Positions 25,607 to 32,512 of a DNA stretch of 45,532 bases are shown here, one piece after another. The stretch's first letter is position 1; the number at the start of each line of letters is the position of its first letter. Source of the stretch: an uncultured Lachnospiraceae bacterium (GTDB lineage Bacteria > Bacillota > Clostridia > Lachnospirales > Lachnospiraceae); contig CANREG010000020.1 in NCBI GenBank assembly GCA_947629565.1, forward strand, positions 1 to 45,532, read 5' to 3'. A program made the translations under genes and the position numbers. The notes under the pieces are model-generated. The model was not told the DNA's origin and ran no database searches. It worked only from the letters and a program-made list of their open reading frames with translations.

Positions 25607-25664
25607 GCTATTAATTGTATAACTTGCACAAAATATGTGATGGAATAAAGGATGGAGGTCTCCG

Positions 25665-26420
25665 ATGAAAAGAAAATGGAAGGATAAATTTATAAAACGA
25701 GGATTGGCGTGGATGCTCTGCGTTTTGCTGGTTATGCAGCTTGTGGGCGCGGATTCTCTGATTGCCATGGCAGATAAGGCAGGAGAGATTTTGACCGCGG
25801 AGGCGCAGGAAAGTACCGGAGAAGAAAATACTGCGGAGGCAGCTACTACGGAAAAGACAAAGGCTGCGGAGGAGACCATTACGGAGAAAGCGATTGTAGA
25901 GGAAAGCTTAGAGCCGGAAAAGGTGGTGGAGATATTGAACCATTATCTCAACCTGACCACCAATGCCATTTTCAAAAATCATGGGACGCTGGATAAGTTT
26001 GTGGGGGACGCCACCATGGCTGTGTTTAATTCCCCCATTGATTTGGACGATTATGTATTTAAGGCGGTATGCGCCGCCATGGATATTGTGGAGAGCGGCG
26101 CGGCGCTCGAAGAAAAACTGATGAAGGAAATGGGAAGGACCATCGGCTTTGGCGTGGGCGTCAACTGTGGCCCCGCCGTTGTAGGAAATGTGGGCTGTGA
26201 GTTCCGGATGGATTTTACGGCTATCGGCGATACGGTTAATACCGCAGCCAGGTTAGAGGCCAATGCCAAAAAGGGGCAGGTGTTAATCAGCGACGAGGTA
26301 TATAGGCGCTTAGAGGGCAGGATTACCGCAGAGGAGATTGGGGAGATTCCCTTAAAGGGAAAGTCCAACAAGATATGCGTCTATTCGGTAACGGCTGTGC
26401 AGCGGGAGCAGAAAAACTGA
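25665..26420 (+). CDS. Chimera: surface-protein signal peptide joined to a truncated class III adenylate/guanylate cyclase
   Basis: The protein has 251 residues. Residues 1-35 are a signal peptide (basic KRKWKDKFIKR, hydrophobic core) and residues 36-84 a Thr/Glu/Ala-rich stretch typical of the start of a large secreted protein. From LEPEKVVEILNHYL (about 86) the sequence is the C-terminal two-thirds of a class III nucleotidyl cyclase. The second metal Asp is present in DKFVGDATMAVF, as are GVGVNCGPAVVGNVG and the Asn/Arg of GDTVNTAARLE. The first metal-binding Asp of the D.xGFT block is missing. A secreted half-active cyclase makes little sense, so the likely origin is a deletion fusing two genes, although the reading frame is intact and a promoter and GGAGG site are present. 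It may be non-functional or an assembly join. Confidence 0.75.
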   Translation: MKRKWKDKFIKRGLAWMLCVLLVMQLVGADSLIAMADKAGEILTAEAQESTGEENTAEAATTEKTKAAEETITEKAIVEESLEPEKVVEILNHYLNLTTNAIFKNHGTLDKFVGDATMAVFNSPIDLDDYVFKAVCAAMDIVESGAALEEKLMKEMGRTIGFGVGVNCGPAVVGNVGCEFRMDFTAIGDTVNTAARLEANAKKGQVLISDEVYRRLEGRITAEEIGEIPLKGKSNKICVYSVTAVQREQKN

Positions 26421-26470
26421 TTGAGCAGAAAAACGGATTGAGCAGAAAAACTGACTGAGCAGAAAAAAAC
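26406..26470 (+). repeat. 17-bp tandem repeat, about four copies
   Basis: The unit GAGCAGAAAAACTGATT recurs at 26406, 26423, 26440 and 26457 with few changes. The first copy contains the TGA stop of the cyclase chimera. Because 17 is not a multiple of three, copy-number change would alter the frame after the stop only. Confidence 0.85.
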
Positions 26471-26506
26471 AGGAGCGGAACATTCTATCAGGAAGGGGGA
26501 GAGGGC

Positions 26507-28156
26507 ATGGAAATTTACGAAGAAATCAGCGAGATTTTACTTAGCAACCAGTCGGTTCCCATGTTACTTTGGAGCGGTGAAAAGGGGTGGCGGACAGTTT
26601 GCGAAGGCGGCCTTGCGATTGACGAGGACAGTCTTTCGAAAGACGGTTTATGGGCGCTTAGAGAGATTGTCATGGAAGAGGATTTAAAGCTCTATGACGC
26701 CTTTTTGCAGAAAATCAAAGAATATATAGACGGAGAGGATGCCGCGGCTCCGGAACGGGAAAATTATCTTGAGGAAGCGGTTCATTTAAAGATTGGAGAG
26801 ACATATAGTTATTATAAAATCGAGTGTTATCAGGAGATGGAGAATGCCCATATTATGCGGAAGATGCTTGTCCGTATTCCCGAATTAGAGGCGGAGGACA
26901 TTTACCGGATTCATCTGGCCGAGGTGATTACCAATGATAAGAACCCGGCATTTTTCACCCAGGGCGCAAAGGAATTAATGGACAGGCACCCGGACTGGAA
27001 TTATGCGCTGGTACAGTTTGATGTGGCTAAGTTCAAAATGATTAACGAGCAGTACGGGGAGCAGTTTGGCGATGAACTGATTGAGTTTTTTATCCATTCC
27101 CTGAAATTATTGTGTAATAAGGAGCAGCTTTACACCAGACTGACCGCAGATGTATTTATGATCTTAACGCCCTTTATGAGTCAGGAGGGATTGTTGGAAT
27201 TTGTGGAATATTTAAGGGATCATCTTTCCAGCTATAAAGATATTACCTACCGCTTGGTCTTTGGCATCTGCAAGGTGGCTGACCGTAAGCAAAATCTGAG
27301 AAAATACGGAGACGGCGCGGCGTTAGCCAGACAGAGCATTAAGGAGGACGCCTTAAACCATGTGGCGTTTTACCGGGAGGATATGAAGGACAAAGCCCGC
27401 ATGAACAAATTTATTGAGGACAACATGGAAAAGGCGCTAGAAAACAGGGAGTTTGTCATGTATCTCCAACCCAAATACAGCATTTCTAAGGAGGAGATGG
27501 TGGGCGCAGAGGCCCTTGTTCGCTGGCTTCACCCGGAGCATGGACTGATTCCGCCGATGAGCTTTGTGCCGCTCTTTGAAAAGAACGGGTTTATTGTAAA
27601 AATGGATGCGTTTATCTGGGAGGAGGCGTGCCGGACCATTCGGAAGTGGATGGATGACGGCATGGCGCCCATTCCCATTTCCGTCAATGTGTCCAGAAAG
27701 CATTTAAAGGATGGCTCCTTTGTAGACACATTGAACCGGCTGACAGAGCAGTACGGGATACCCAAGCAGTATTTAGAGATTGAGATTACGGAGTCTGTGG
27801 AGTCAAAGGATGTAAAGGAGGGGGCCAACCTGTTAAAGAAGAGCGGATTCACCCTTTTGATGGATGATTTCGGAAGCGGTTATTCCTCCTTAAATACCCT
27901 GAAGGATACCCAGTTTGATGTGATAAAAATTGACCGGGAATTTTTGCAGGATTTTATCGGTTCTGACAGGGGAAAGACCATTGTGGAGCACACTGTAAAA
28001 ATGACAAGGGAAATCGGCCTTGATTTGGTGGCAGAGGGAATTGAGACAAAGGAGCAGGCCATGTTTTTAAGCGAGTGCGGCTGCGATGTGGCCCAGGGGT
28101 TCTATTATGCCCGTCCGATGTCCGTTGATGATTTTAATAAAAAGTATGCTTTGTAA
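26507..28156 (+). CDS. c-di-GMP phosphodiesterase: degenerate GGDEF plus intact EAL
   Basis: The protein has 549 residues and is soluble. The N-terminal 130 residues resemble a divergent sensory domain. A GGDEF-like domain (about 150-300) keeps the fold pattern (YALVQFDVAKFKMINEQYG) but has RLTADVF in place of RxGGDEF, so it should not make c-di-GMP. The EAL domain (about 305-549) has GAEALVRW, SVNVSRKHL, EIEITESVE, LLMDDFGSGYSS, DVIKIDREF, LVAEGIET and QGFYYARP, which includes the metal ligands and the general base, so it should hydrolyse c-di-GMP. GGGGGAG precedes the ATG. It lies 86 nt after the cyclase chimera, possibly in one transcript. Confidence 0.93.
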   Translation: MEIYEEISEILLSNQSVPMLLWSGEKGWRTVCEGGLAIDEDSLSKDGLWALREIVMEEDLKLYDAFLQKIKEYIDGEDAAAPERENYLEEAVHLKIGETYSYYKIECYQEMENAHIMRKMLVRIPELEAEDIYRIHLAEVITNDKNPAFFTQGAKELMDRHPDWNYALVQFDVAKFKMINEQYGEQFGDELIEFFIHSLKLLCNKEQLYTRLTADVFMILTPFMSQEGLLEFVEYLRDHLSSYKDITYRLVFGICKVADRKQNLRKYGDGAALARQSIKEDALNHVAFYREDMKDKARMNKFIEDNMEKALENREFVMYLQPKYSISKEEMVGAEALVRWLHPEHGLIPPMSFVPLFEKNGFIVKMDAFIWEEACRTIRKWMDDGMAPIPISVNVSRKHLKDGSFVDTLNRLTEQYGIPKQYLEIEITESVESKDVKEGANLLKKSGFTLLMDDFGSGYSSLNTLKDTQFDVIKIDREFLQDFIGSDRGKTIVEHTVKMTREIGLDLVAEGIETKEQAMFLSECGCDVAQGFYYARPMSVDDFNKKYAL

Positions 28157-28340
28157 ACCGAATGGAAGAACGGCTGCAAACAGCCGGTTCCCATATTGTC
28201 CATTGCAGTTTATATGGTTTTAGAAAAAAAGGTGGTTTGAAAAAATTACACGATTTCCTCCTGTCTGCATACAATAGATATGAGGACAAAAACAGCCGGA
28301 ACAGATGAAGTTTGATTATGGCTCCGGCGGGAGTTAATTT

Positions 28341-29132
28341 GTGATTAATTGGTTTGTGGGATTAAATCCGGTCTGGCAGGGATTGCTTGCCACTCTGTTT
28401 ACTTACAGCGTAACCGTACTTGGGGCGTCCCTGGTGTTTTTCTTTAAATCCGTAAACCAGCGGATGATGGATGTAATGATGGGATTTGCCGCAGGCGTTA
28501 TGATTGCGGCCTCTTATTGGTCGCTGCTTGCGCCTGCGATTGAGCTTTCCGAAAGCCTCGGCAGAAACCCGGTTTTTTATGTTTCTGTCGGCTTTGTCTG
28601 CGGAGGGCTTTTTATTATGCTTTCCGATATGCTTTTGGCGGGCAGAACATGCTGCAGGCAGGACAGGAAAAAATGGGTGCGGTGTATCCTGGTTACTACC
28701 GCAGTTACCATGCATAATGTCCCGGAGGGGCTGGCGGTGGGCGTAGCTTTTGGCTGCGCTGCCATAGAGGGAACAAAATCCGCTCTGATGGGCGCAGTCA
28801 TGCTGGCAGTCGGCATTGGCATACAGAATTTTCCGGAGGGCACATGCGTGGCAATGCCCTTGCGGCGGGAAGGCATGTCCCGGTGGAAAAGTTTCGTCAT
28901 CGGACAGTTTTCCGGCTTTGTGGAGCCTATTGCCGGCGTCATTGGCGTACTGGCCGCCCTCAAAGTACAATTAATATTGCCGTTAGCCCTTTCTTTTTCT
29001 GCCGGTGCCATGATCAGCGTAGTATGCTCGGAATTAATCCCCGAATCCTTCCGGGACAGCAAGAATCTGGCTACCGCCGGAGTCATGTCCGGTTTCGTTG
29101 TCATGATGATCCTAGACGTAGCCTTAGGATAA
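28341..29132 (+). CDS. ZIP-family metal transporter (GufA-like)
   Basis: The protein has 263 residues with about eight hydrophobic spans. The metal-site motifs are in TM4 (MHNVPEGLAVGVAFG) and TM5 (GIQNFPEGTCVAMPLR). The Gln at the second site is usual in the GufA-type subgroup. A short charged loop with CCRQDRKK separates TM3 and TM4. ZIP proteins carry zinc or other divalent cations into the cytoplasm. The start is GTG at 28341, supported by GGGAG eight bases upstream, and no other start is near the first membrane span. The stop lies only 7 nt before the giant palindrome, so that element would form the 3' end of its mRNA. Confidence 0.92.
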   Translation: MINWFVGLNPVWQGLLATLFTYSVTVLGASLVFFFKSVNQRMMDVMMGFAAGVMIAASYWSLLAPAIELSESLGRNPVFYVSVGFVCGGLFIMLSDMLLAGRTCCRQDRKKWVRCILVTTAVTMHNVPEGLAVGVAFGCAAIEGTKSALMGAVMLAVGIGIQNFPEGTCVAMPLRREGMSRWKSFVIGQFSGFVEPIAGVIGVLAALKVQLILPLALSFSAGAMISVVCSELIPESFRDSKNLATAGVMSGFVVMMILDVALG

Positions 29133-29139
29133 TCCCTTA

Positions 29140-29680
29140 ACCCTTCAGCCTTCCTATATCCTGTCCGCCCCGTCTGACCGCTGCCCTGCTGTTATCCGCC
29201 GTTTTTTATCTGCGGCTCCGCCAAAGGAAATCTATCCGGTTTTTCCTACACTGGTTTCGGTTTTAAGAAATCCTGCCGCCGTCCGTCCTGCATATTTTAT
29301 TGCACGTGCTCTCGAAGAACTCGCACCGGGAAGGGGTGACTGGGAAACATCTAAAGCCCCTTTGAAAACGCCGGTACTTGCGGAGGGGAATAGAGACTTG
29401 TCTCATGATACAGTCTGAATCCCCCTCCGCTTATGTACCGCTGCGTTTTCAACAGAGCGAAAGCGTGGCTTAAGATGTTTGCCCAGCACCCCAAACCCGG
29501 TGTTCAGACACTTCTCCGCACGTGCATTATGCAGGACCGGACGGCGGCGGATTTCTAAAAAACCGCGTGTCAGGAAAAACCGGATAGATTTCCTTTTTGG
29601 CGGTATGCCGCATATACGCTAAGCGGATAACAGCGGGGCAGCGGTCAGACGGGGGATGCAGCCGTTAGGGGCTGAAGGGT
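29140..29680. repeat. Giant imperfect palindrome (about 540 bp), no coding content
   Basis: The two arms are complementary from ACCCTTCAGCC/GGCTGAAGGGT at the ends to GCGGAGGGG (29380-88)/CCCCTCCGC (29422-30) near the apex. Uninterrupted blocks include 29168-29199 with 29623-29654 (32 pairs, one G-T) and 29226-29247 with 29572-29593 (22 pairs). Further blocks are 29266-29293 with 29529-29556 (27 pairs, two single-base bulges) and 29301-29309 with 29518-29526. By hand I count about 170 base pairs. Between blocks the arms diverge strongly (29151-29167, 29200-29210). The right arm has an extra GC-GAAA-GC mini-hairpin near 29457-29464. It fills the whole gap between the ZIP gene and purE. It could be a MITE-like element, a foldback remnant or a long structured RNA. 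No transposase is present. Confidence 0.92.
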
Positions 29681-29709
29681 ATAAAAATAAAATAAAAGGG
29701 AGAAAAGGC

Positions 29710-29737
29710 TTGCAAAAGATTTTTTATGGTATACAAT
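29710..29737 (+). promoter_or_regulatory. Promoter of purE
   Basis: TTGCAA, 16 bp, TACAAT, starting 30 bp after the palindrome ends. The leader is about 30 nt. No purine riboswitch or PurR box is evident. Confidence 0.55.
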
Positions 29738-29772
29738 GTTATAGAGAAAATGTTGAAAGAAAGGAATAAAGG

Positions 29773-30261
29773 ATGAAGGTTGCGATTATTATGGGTTCTA
29801 CCAGTGATTTGGCCAAGGTGGAACCGGCAGTAGATGTATTGAAAAAATATGGAGTAGAGGTTCAGGTGAGATGCCTGTCTGCCCACAGGGCCCATGCAGG
29901 TCTTTCACAGTTTATTGAGGAGACGAATACAGACGGAACAGAGGTTATTATTACTGCGGCGGGAATGGCAGCAGCCCTTCCGGGAGTTGTGGCTTCCCAG
30001 ACCGTATTGCCGGTTATCGGCGTGCCCCTTTCCGGTTCCGTATTAGATGGTATGGATGCACTGATGTCCATCGTTCAGATGCCGCCGGGAATCCCGGTAG
30101 CTACGGTTGCCATTAATGGCAGCAAAAATGCGGCCTATCTCGCATTACAGATTATGGCGGTTAAGCATGAAAAGATTAAGGACAAGCTGCTTGAGGAACG
30201 AAAGGGAATGGAAGAAGCTGCCATGAAAGCCAATGCGGAGGTCATTGCAAAATTTCAGTAA
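29773..30261 (+). CDS. purE: N5-carboxyaminoimidazole ribonucleotide mutase
   Basis: The protein has 162 residues, the normal class I PurE size. The N-terminal substrate loop is GSTSD (8-12), followed by SAHRAHAGL and the GMAAALPGVVASQTVLPVIG active-site stretch. It converts N5-CAIR to CAIR in purine synthesis. The ATG follows AAAGGAATAAAGG. No purK follows. The next gene downstream is a secreted SGNH hydrolase, so purE is separated from purC and purMND, which lie elsewhere in this window in their own units. Confidence 0.97.
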   Translation: MKVAIIMGSTSDLAKVEPAVDVLKKYGVEVQVRCLSAHRAHAGLSQFIEETNTDGTEVIITAAGMAAALPGVVASQTVLPVIGVPLSGSVLDGMDALMSIVQMPPGIPVATVAINGSKNAAYLALQIMAVKHEKIKDKLLEERKGMEEAAMKANAEVIAKFQ

Positions 30262-30383
30262 ATCATAAAGGAGGAAAGACCGGCGAAGGATAAGGCATTT
30301 CAGGTAACAAAAGAAACGGCTGTAATAGATCTGAAAACCAACAGGTCATGGCAAAATAGTAAATTCAGGAGGATAATAATATT

Positions 30384-31388
30384 ATGGTTACGTTTCGCAA
30401 ATTTTTATTTCATTTTAGCATAGGGTTATGTTTGGTTATGATGTTTTGCGGCAGGGTTTGCGCCACAGAACAATATTCTGATGATACCAACGGGCAGGCG
30501 GCCACAGAACAGACGGCCACAGAACAGACGGCTTCCCGGATAGTAAAGTCATTGGAACAACCGGAGATAACGTCATTGGTTTCAACGGAAAAAGGTGCAA
30601 TAAAGTTACAATGGAAAGCAGTTCCGGATACGGATTACTATGAGGTATATCGCCAGCCGGAAAAGGGTGGCGATTATAAACTGCTTGGCACAACGAAGAA
30701 GTTAAAATATACGGATGAATCGGGGAAACAATATAAGACATATTACTACAAAATCCGGGCAGTAAAACCGGCAGAGCAGGAGAATATTACATATGTCAGT
30801 CCCTTAAGCGCAAGGGAAAAGGGGTATGTCCGAAAGGCTGCCAAAAAGACTGCCTATGTAGGCGATTCTGTCATGACGGGTTTTCGTTCTTATGGCGTAA
30901 TTAAAGACAGCAAATCCCAGAAAATGTTTGCAGAGGTAGGGATTAATACCGGAAAGTTTTATTATGACAGTCCTTTGATGGGCAAGCTCTTAAACTATAA
31001 TCCGGACAGGATGTTTATCATGCTGGGGGTAAACGGTCTTGTGGGAAATCCGGGTGAGGGACATATGGACCGGATCATTGGTTCCTATGATAAGATTTTA
31101 GCCGCCTGCCAGAAGAAAAATCCCCATATGGAGATTATTGTTTTAGGCGTCAGTCCTGTCAGCAGCAGAGCGACGGTAAAAGAATCTTCCGTAAAGAAGT
31201 ATAATCAAAAATTAAAAAAGAAGGTTACCCGGCGTAAGAATGTATATTTTTATGATATGGCAGAATTTATGGCGGATTCCCATGGATACTTAAAGTCCCA
31301 ATACGCAAGCGGGGATGGGATTCACTGGCGCAGCAGCGCATATAAAGATGTCTATAAACATTTAAAAAAGATTGCAAAAGAATTATAA
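30384..31388 (+). CDS. Secreted fibronectin-III/SGNH hydrolase
   Basis: The protein has 334 residues. The signal peptide (basic RKF, hydrophobic core, cleavage near VCA-T) is followed by two TEQTA repeats and a fibronectin-III-like domain (about 58-145: IKLQWKAVPDTDYYEVYR). The SGNH hydrolase domain (155-334) has the nucleophile Ser162 in VGDSVMTG, block III Asn217 in LGVNG, and the C-terminal Asp/His pair in GDGIHW. It is probably an esterase or deacetylase acting on surface glycans or peptidoglycan. AGGAGGATAA precedes the ATG. The gene ends at a strong bidirectional terminator. Confidence 0.88.
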   Translation: MVTFRKFLFHFSIGLCLVMMFCGRVCATEQYSDDTNGQAATEQTATEQTASRIVKSLEQPEITSLVSTEKGAIKLQWKAVPDTDYYEVYRQPEKGGDYKLLGTTKKLKYTDESGKQYKTYYYKIRAVKPAEQENITYVSPLSAREKGYVRKAAKKTAYVGDSVMTGFRSYGVIKDSKSQKMFAEVGINTGKFYYDSPLMGKLLNYNPDRMFIMLGVNGLVGNPGEGHMDRIIGSYDKILAACQKKNPHMEIIVLGVSPVSSRATVKESSVKKYNQKLKKKVTRRKNVYFYDMAEFMADSHGYLKSQYASGDGIHWRSSAYKDVYKHLKKIAKEL

Positions 31389-31401
31389 GAATTAATAAAA
31401 A

Positions 31402-31437
31402 GAAAGGCTCCTGTCGGTTTGCGGCAGGAGCCTTTTT
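31402..31437. terminator. Bidirectional terminator between the SGNH gene and purC
   Basis: The stem GGCTCCTGTCG/GC-GGCAGGAGCC has a GTTT loop. T runs follow on both strands (CCTTTTTC on plus, CCTTTCTTTTT on minus), so it serves the two convergent genes. Confidence 0.9.
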
Positions 31438-31450
31438 CAATAAAATATTG

Positions 31451-32335
31451 TTAAGCGTTTAAGGGATGTCCGGTAATTCTTTCAAAGGCGTCCAGATATT
31501 TATCGATGGTTTTTTGTGCAATGTCTTCCGGCAGCTCCCAGTCGTGGCTGCCCTCATTGGCTTTTAACCAGTCTCTTGCAAACTGCTTGTCAAAGGAAGG
31601 CTGTCCATGTCCCGGCTCATATCCGTCGGCGGGCCAGAAGCGGGAACTGTCAGGGGTAAGCATCTCATCGCCTAAGACAATGTTGCCGTTCTCGTCTAAG
31701 CCAAATTCAAACTTGGTATCCGCAATGATAATTCCCTTTGTCAGCGCATAGTCTGCACATTTTTTGTAAAGGGCGATGGTATAGTCACGAAGTTTTGTGG
31801 CGTATTCCAGTCCCTTGCCGGGAAAATCTTTTTCCAATACATCGATGCTTTTCTCAAAGGAGATATTTTCATCATGCTCCCCAATTTCTGCTTTGGTGGA
31901 AGGGGTGTAGATGGGCTCCGGCAGCTTGTCGGATTCCTTAAGTCCTTCGGGAAGCGTTATGCCGCATACAGTGCCGTTTTGCTGGTAGCTGGCCCAGCCG
32001 CTTCCGGTGATATATCCCCGTACAATACATTCTACCGGCAGCATGGTAAGTTTCTTACACATCATGCTGTTGCCGTCGAAGCGGGGATTTCTGAAAAATT
32101 CCGGCATATCCTTTACATCAGCGGAAATCATATGGTTAGGCAGGATGTCTGCCGTTAAGTCAAACCAGAATTTGGACATCTGGGTTAAGACGGTTCCTTT
32201 CTGATGAATCGTGTTCTTTAAAATGACGTCGAAGCAGCTAATTCGGTCCGTTGCCACCATAATCATGCTGTCGCCGTTGTCATAAATCTCTCTTACTTTT
32301 CCTTCCTTGATTGGTTTCATCTCATTTGCACTCAT
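31451..32335 (-). CDS. purC: Phosphoribosylaminoimidazole-succinocarboxamide synthase
   Basis: The protein has 294 residues, with the longer C-terminal form common in Clostridia and yeast-like PurC. Family motifs are GKVREIYD near residue 12, TDRISCFDVIL, VECIVRGYITGSGW, and DTKFEFGLDENGNIVLGDE with LTPDSSRFW. It joins CAIR and aspartate with ATP to make SAICAR. GAGGT precedes the ATG. It is the only purine gene on the minus strand here. No clear promoter is seen upstream (a TATACT lies near 32375 without a good -35). Confidence 0.97.
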   Translation of the reverse strand: MSANEMKPIKEGKVREIYDNGDSMIMVATDRISCFDVILKNTIHQKGTVLTQMSKFWFDLTADILPNHMISADVKDMPEFFRNPRFDGNSMMCKKLTMLPVECIVRGYITGSGWASYQQNGTVCGITLPEGLKESDKLPEPIYTPSTKAEIGEHDENISFEKSIDVLEKDFPGKGLEYATKLRDYTIALYKKCADYALTKGIIIADTKFEFGLDENGNIVLGDEMLTPDSSRFWPADGYEPGHGQPSFDKQFARDWLKANEGSHDWELPEDIAQKTIDKYLDAFERITGHPLNA

Positions 32336-32433
32336 TTTTTTACCTCACAATCAAAAATATTTACTCAATTACCATAGTATATTTTGGAAAAAAAAGCAAG
32401 AAAAATATAAATGGGATGTATGGTGCAGGGTAT

Positions 32434-32461
32434 TTGATTTAGAGGTGTTTTGTGGTATGAT
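32434..32461 (+). promoter_or_regulatory. Promoter of the J-like/TPR-hscC unit
   Basis: TTGATT, 16 bp, TATGAT with an extended TG-G. The predicted start is near 32468, about 45 nt before the ATG at 32513. Confidence 0.55.
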
Positions 32462-32512
32462 GGAAAAAGATGATTTTGCAGAAGAAATAACCATTGCGGG
32501 AGGGATACATTG

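Noticed and set aside
28157-28340. Terminator after the EAL gene
   Set aside because: A CGGCTG-CAAA-CAGCCG hairpin is present at 28171-28186, but no T-tract follows it.
29140-29680. Intrinsic terminator pair or pseudogene filling the ZIP-purE gap
   Set aside because: The pairing extends over 540 bp, no T-tract follows the outer stem beyond an A/T-rich flank, and no protein-like frame runs through either arm.
30262-30383. Small gene between purE and the SGNH hydrolase
   Set aside because: AAAGGAGG and a protein-like frame (KDKAFQVTKETAVIDLKTN) are present, but no start codon is suitably placed and the frame runs on into the next gene. Left unannotated.
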